A stretch of 9,631 nucleotides of DNA from Myxococcaceae bacterium. Its GTDB lineage: Bacteria; Myxococcota; Myxococcia; Myxococcales; Myxococcaceae. The position numbers were made by a program, and so were the translations under genes. The notes beneath the pieces were generated by a model that saw only the letters and a list, made by a program, of their open reading frames with translations, did not search any database and was not told where the DNA came from. The first letter of the stretch is position 1. Each line of letters begins with the position of its first letter. This document shows positions 9,255 to 9,631 of the stretch, piece by piece. Location: the NCBI GenBank assembly GCA_018262385.1, contig JAGSPQ010000049.1, positions 1 to 9,631 of the forward strand. The letters run 5' to 3'.

Positions 9255-9401
9255 ACGCAATGCCGGTCAGTTAGCGGCCAGATTCTTGCGACGCGCCTCA
9301 CTCGAGACTTCCAGGCCCAGGGTCGGTCAAGGCGAGGAAGAACGAACCGCCAGCCGGAGGTGCGAGGCTGGGGGCCCGGGGGAACGCGGCCAGGGCGAAC
9401 T

Positions 9402-9419
9402 TAACGCGGTGACGCGTTA
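9402..9419 (+). repeat. Hairpin with GTGA loop
   Basis: TAACGCG (9402-9408) and CGCGTTA (9413-9419) are perfect inverted arms of seven bases around GTGA. Read as plus-strand RNA, the loop GUGA fits the stable GNRA tetraloop rule; the minus-strand loop UCAC does not. This favours function as a plus-strand transcript. Confidence 0.6.
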
Positions 9420-9440
9420 GCCCTAAGGATTCCTTAGGGC
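9420..9440 (+). terminator. Candidate transcription terminator or palindromic site
   Basis: GCCCTAAGGA (9420-9429) is mirrored perfectly by TCCTTAGGGC (9431-9440) with one base between, giving a nine-pair stem with a three-base loop as RNA. It begins at the base after the preceding hairpin ends. The bases after it contain a short T run (TTTT at 9448-9451) after TTGGGCG, which is weak for a classical intrinsic terminator. It lies about 165 bases beyond the HAMP stop. As DNA it could instead be a binding site for a dimeric protein. Confidence 0.45.
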
Positions 9441-9631
9441 TTGGGCGTTTTCTGGTTAAGTACGCGCCGGCAACGGCTCCCGCGGCCCGCGCTCCGCGAA
9501 GTGTCAGACGACCGACGCCGGCACTTCGTGGGACGTCGGAAGGTGTTGGCCCGAGCGGACAAAGAATCTCCGCACGCTGGCGTCATCCCCAAGCTTGGAG
9601 CGGCCCTCTGCGTCCGTTCGCGGCTCGAGGT

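Larger units (their letters stand above)
9255..9631. other. Non-coding region with several inverted repeats
   Basis: No open frame of convincing length or codon style was found on either strand. The stretch downstream of the HAMP gene holds a small hairpin (CCAGCC at 9350-9355 with GGCTGG at 9366-9371), the two abutting hairpins listed separately, and a further stem at 9497-9503/9522-9528. I recognise no known RNA family, tRNA or rRNA. The last 90 bases show nothing I can name; a gene beginning beyond the window edge may have its upstream region here. Confidence 0.6.

Noticed and set aside
9255..9631. tRNA, rRNA leader or CRISPR in the terminal non-coding region
   Set aside because: No cloverleaf, no recognisable rRNA or processing sequence and no regularly spaced repeats were found.

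Overview
The window is very GC-rich and densely coded, with strong third-position GC bias, and looks like chromosomal DNA of a myxobacterium or close relative (Myxococcota, former Deltaproteobacteria). This rests on the type of proteins seen: a PilZ domain of the Myxococcus-paralogue type fused to an Hsp70, a HEAT-repeat exported protein, a membrane HAMP protein and a plant-type glutamate-cysteine ligase. The organism call is inference from protein style, not from a marker gene. No mobile element, CRISPR array, tRNA or rRNA was seen.

Layout. Positions 1-216 carry the 3' end of a plus-strand gene, probably gshA (plant-type glutamate-cysteine ligase). Its stop lies 3 bases from the stop of a convergent minus-strand pair: a small 117-residue protein (220-573) preceded, in transcription order, by a calpain-family (C2) cysteine protease (594-2357) with an intact Cys-His-Asn triad. 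The pair is separated by 20 bases and probably co-transcribed from a promoter region at about 2390-2456, which holds an unusual cluster of direct and inverted repeats. Next is a second minus-strand operon, 2461-7717, read alaS, then a lipoprotein, then a PilZ-Hsp70 fusion. Its three genes are joined by 1-base and 4-base stop/start overlaps. On the plus strand, divergent from alaS, are a signal-peptide HEAT-repeat protein (7774-8499) and a two-pass HAMP-domain membrane protein (8520-9254), 20 bases apart. Positions 9255-9631 contain no recognisable gene but several inverted repeats, including two hairpins that abut exactly.

How the genes may work together. alaS is a housekeeping gene. The lipoprotein and PilZ-Hsp70 are translationally coupled to it and so probably expressed constitutively with it, which could mean a protein-quality or envelope function tied to growth. 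The HEAT and HAMP proteins look like an exported and a membrane component of one envelope unit. The calpain and its small partner may be a protease with a regulator, inhibitor or substrate. The most interesting points are the lidless PilZ-Hsp70 fusion, the calpain pair with its repeat-rich control region, and the structured non-coding end of the window.
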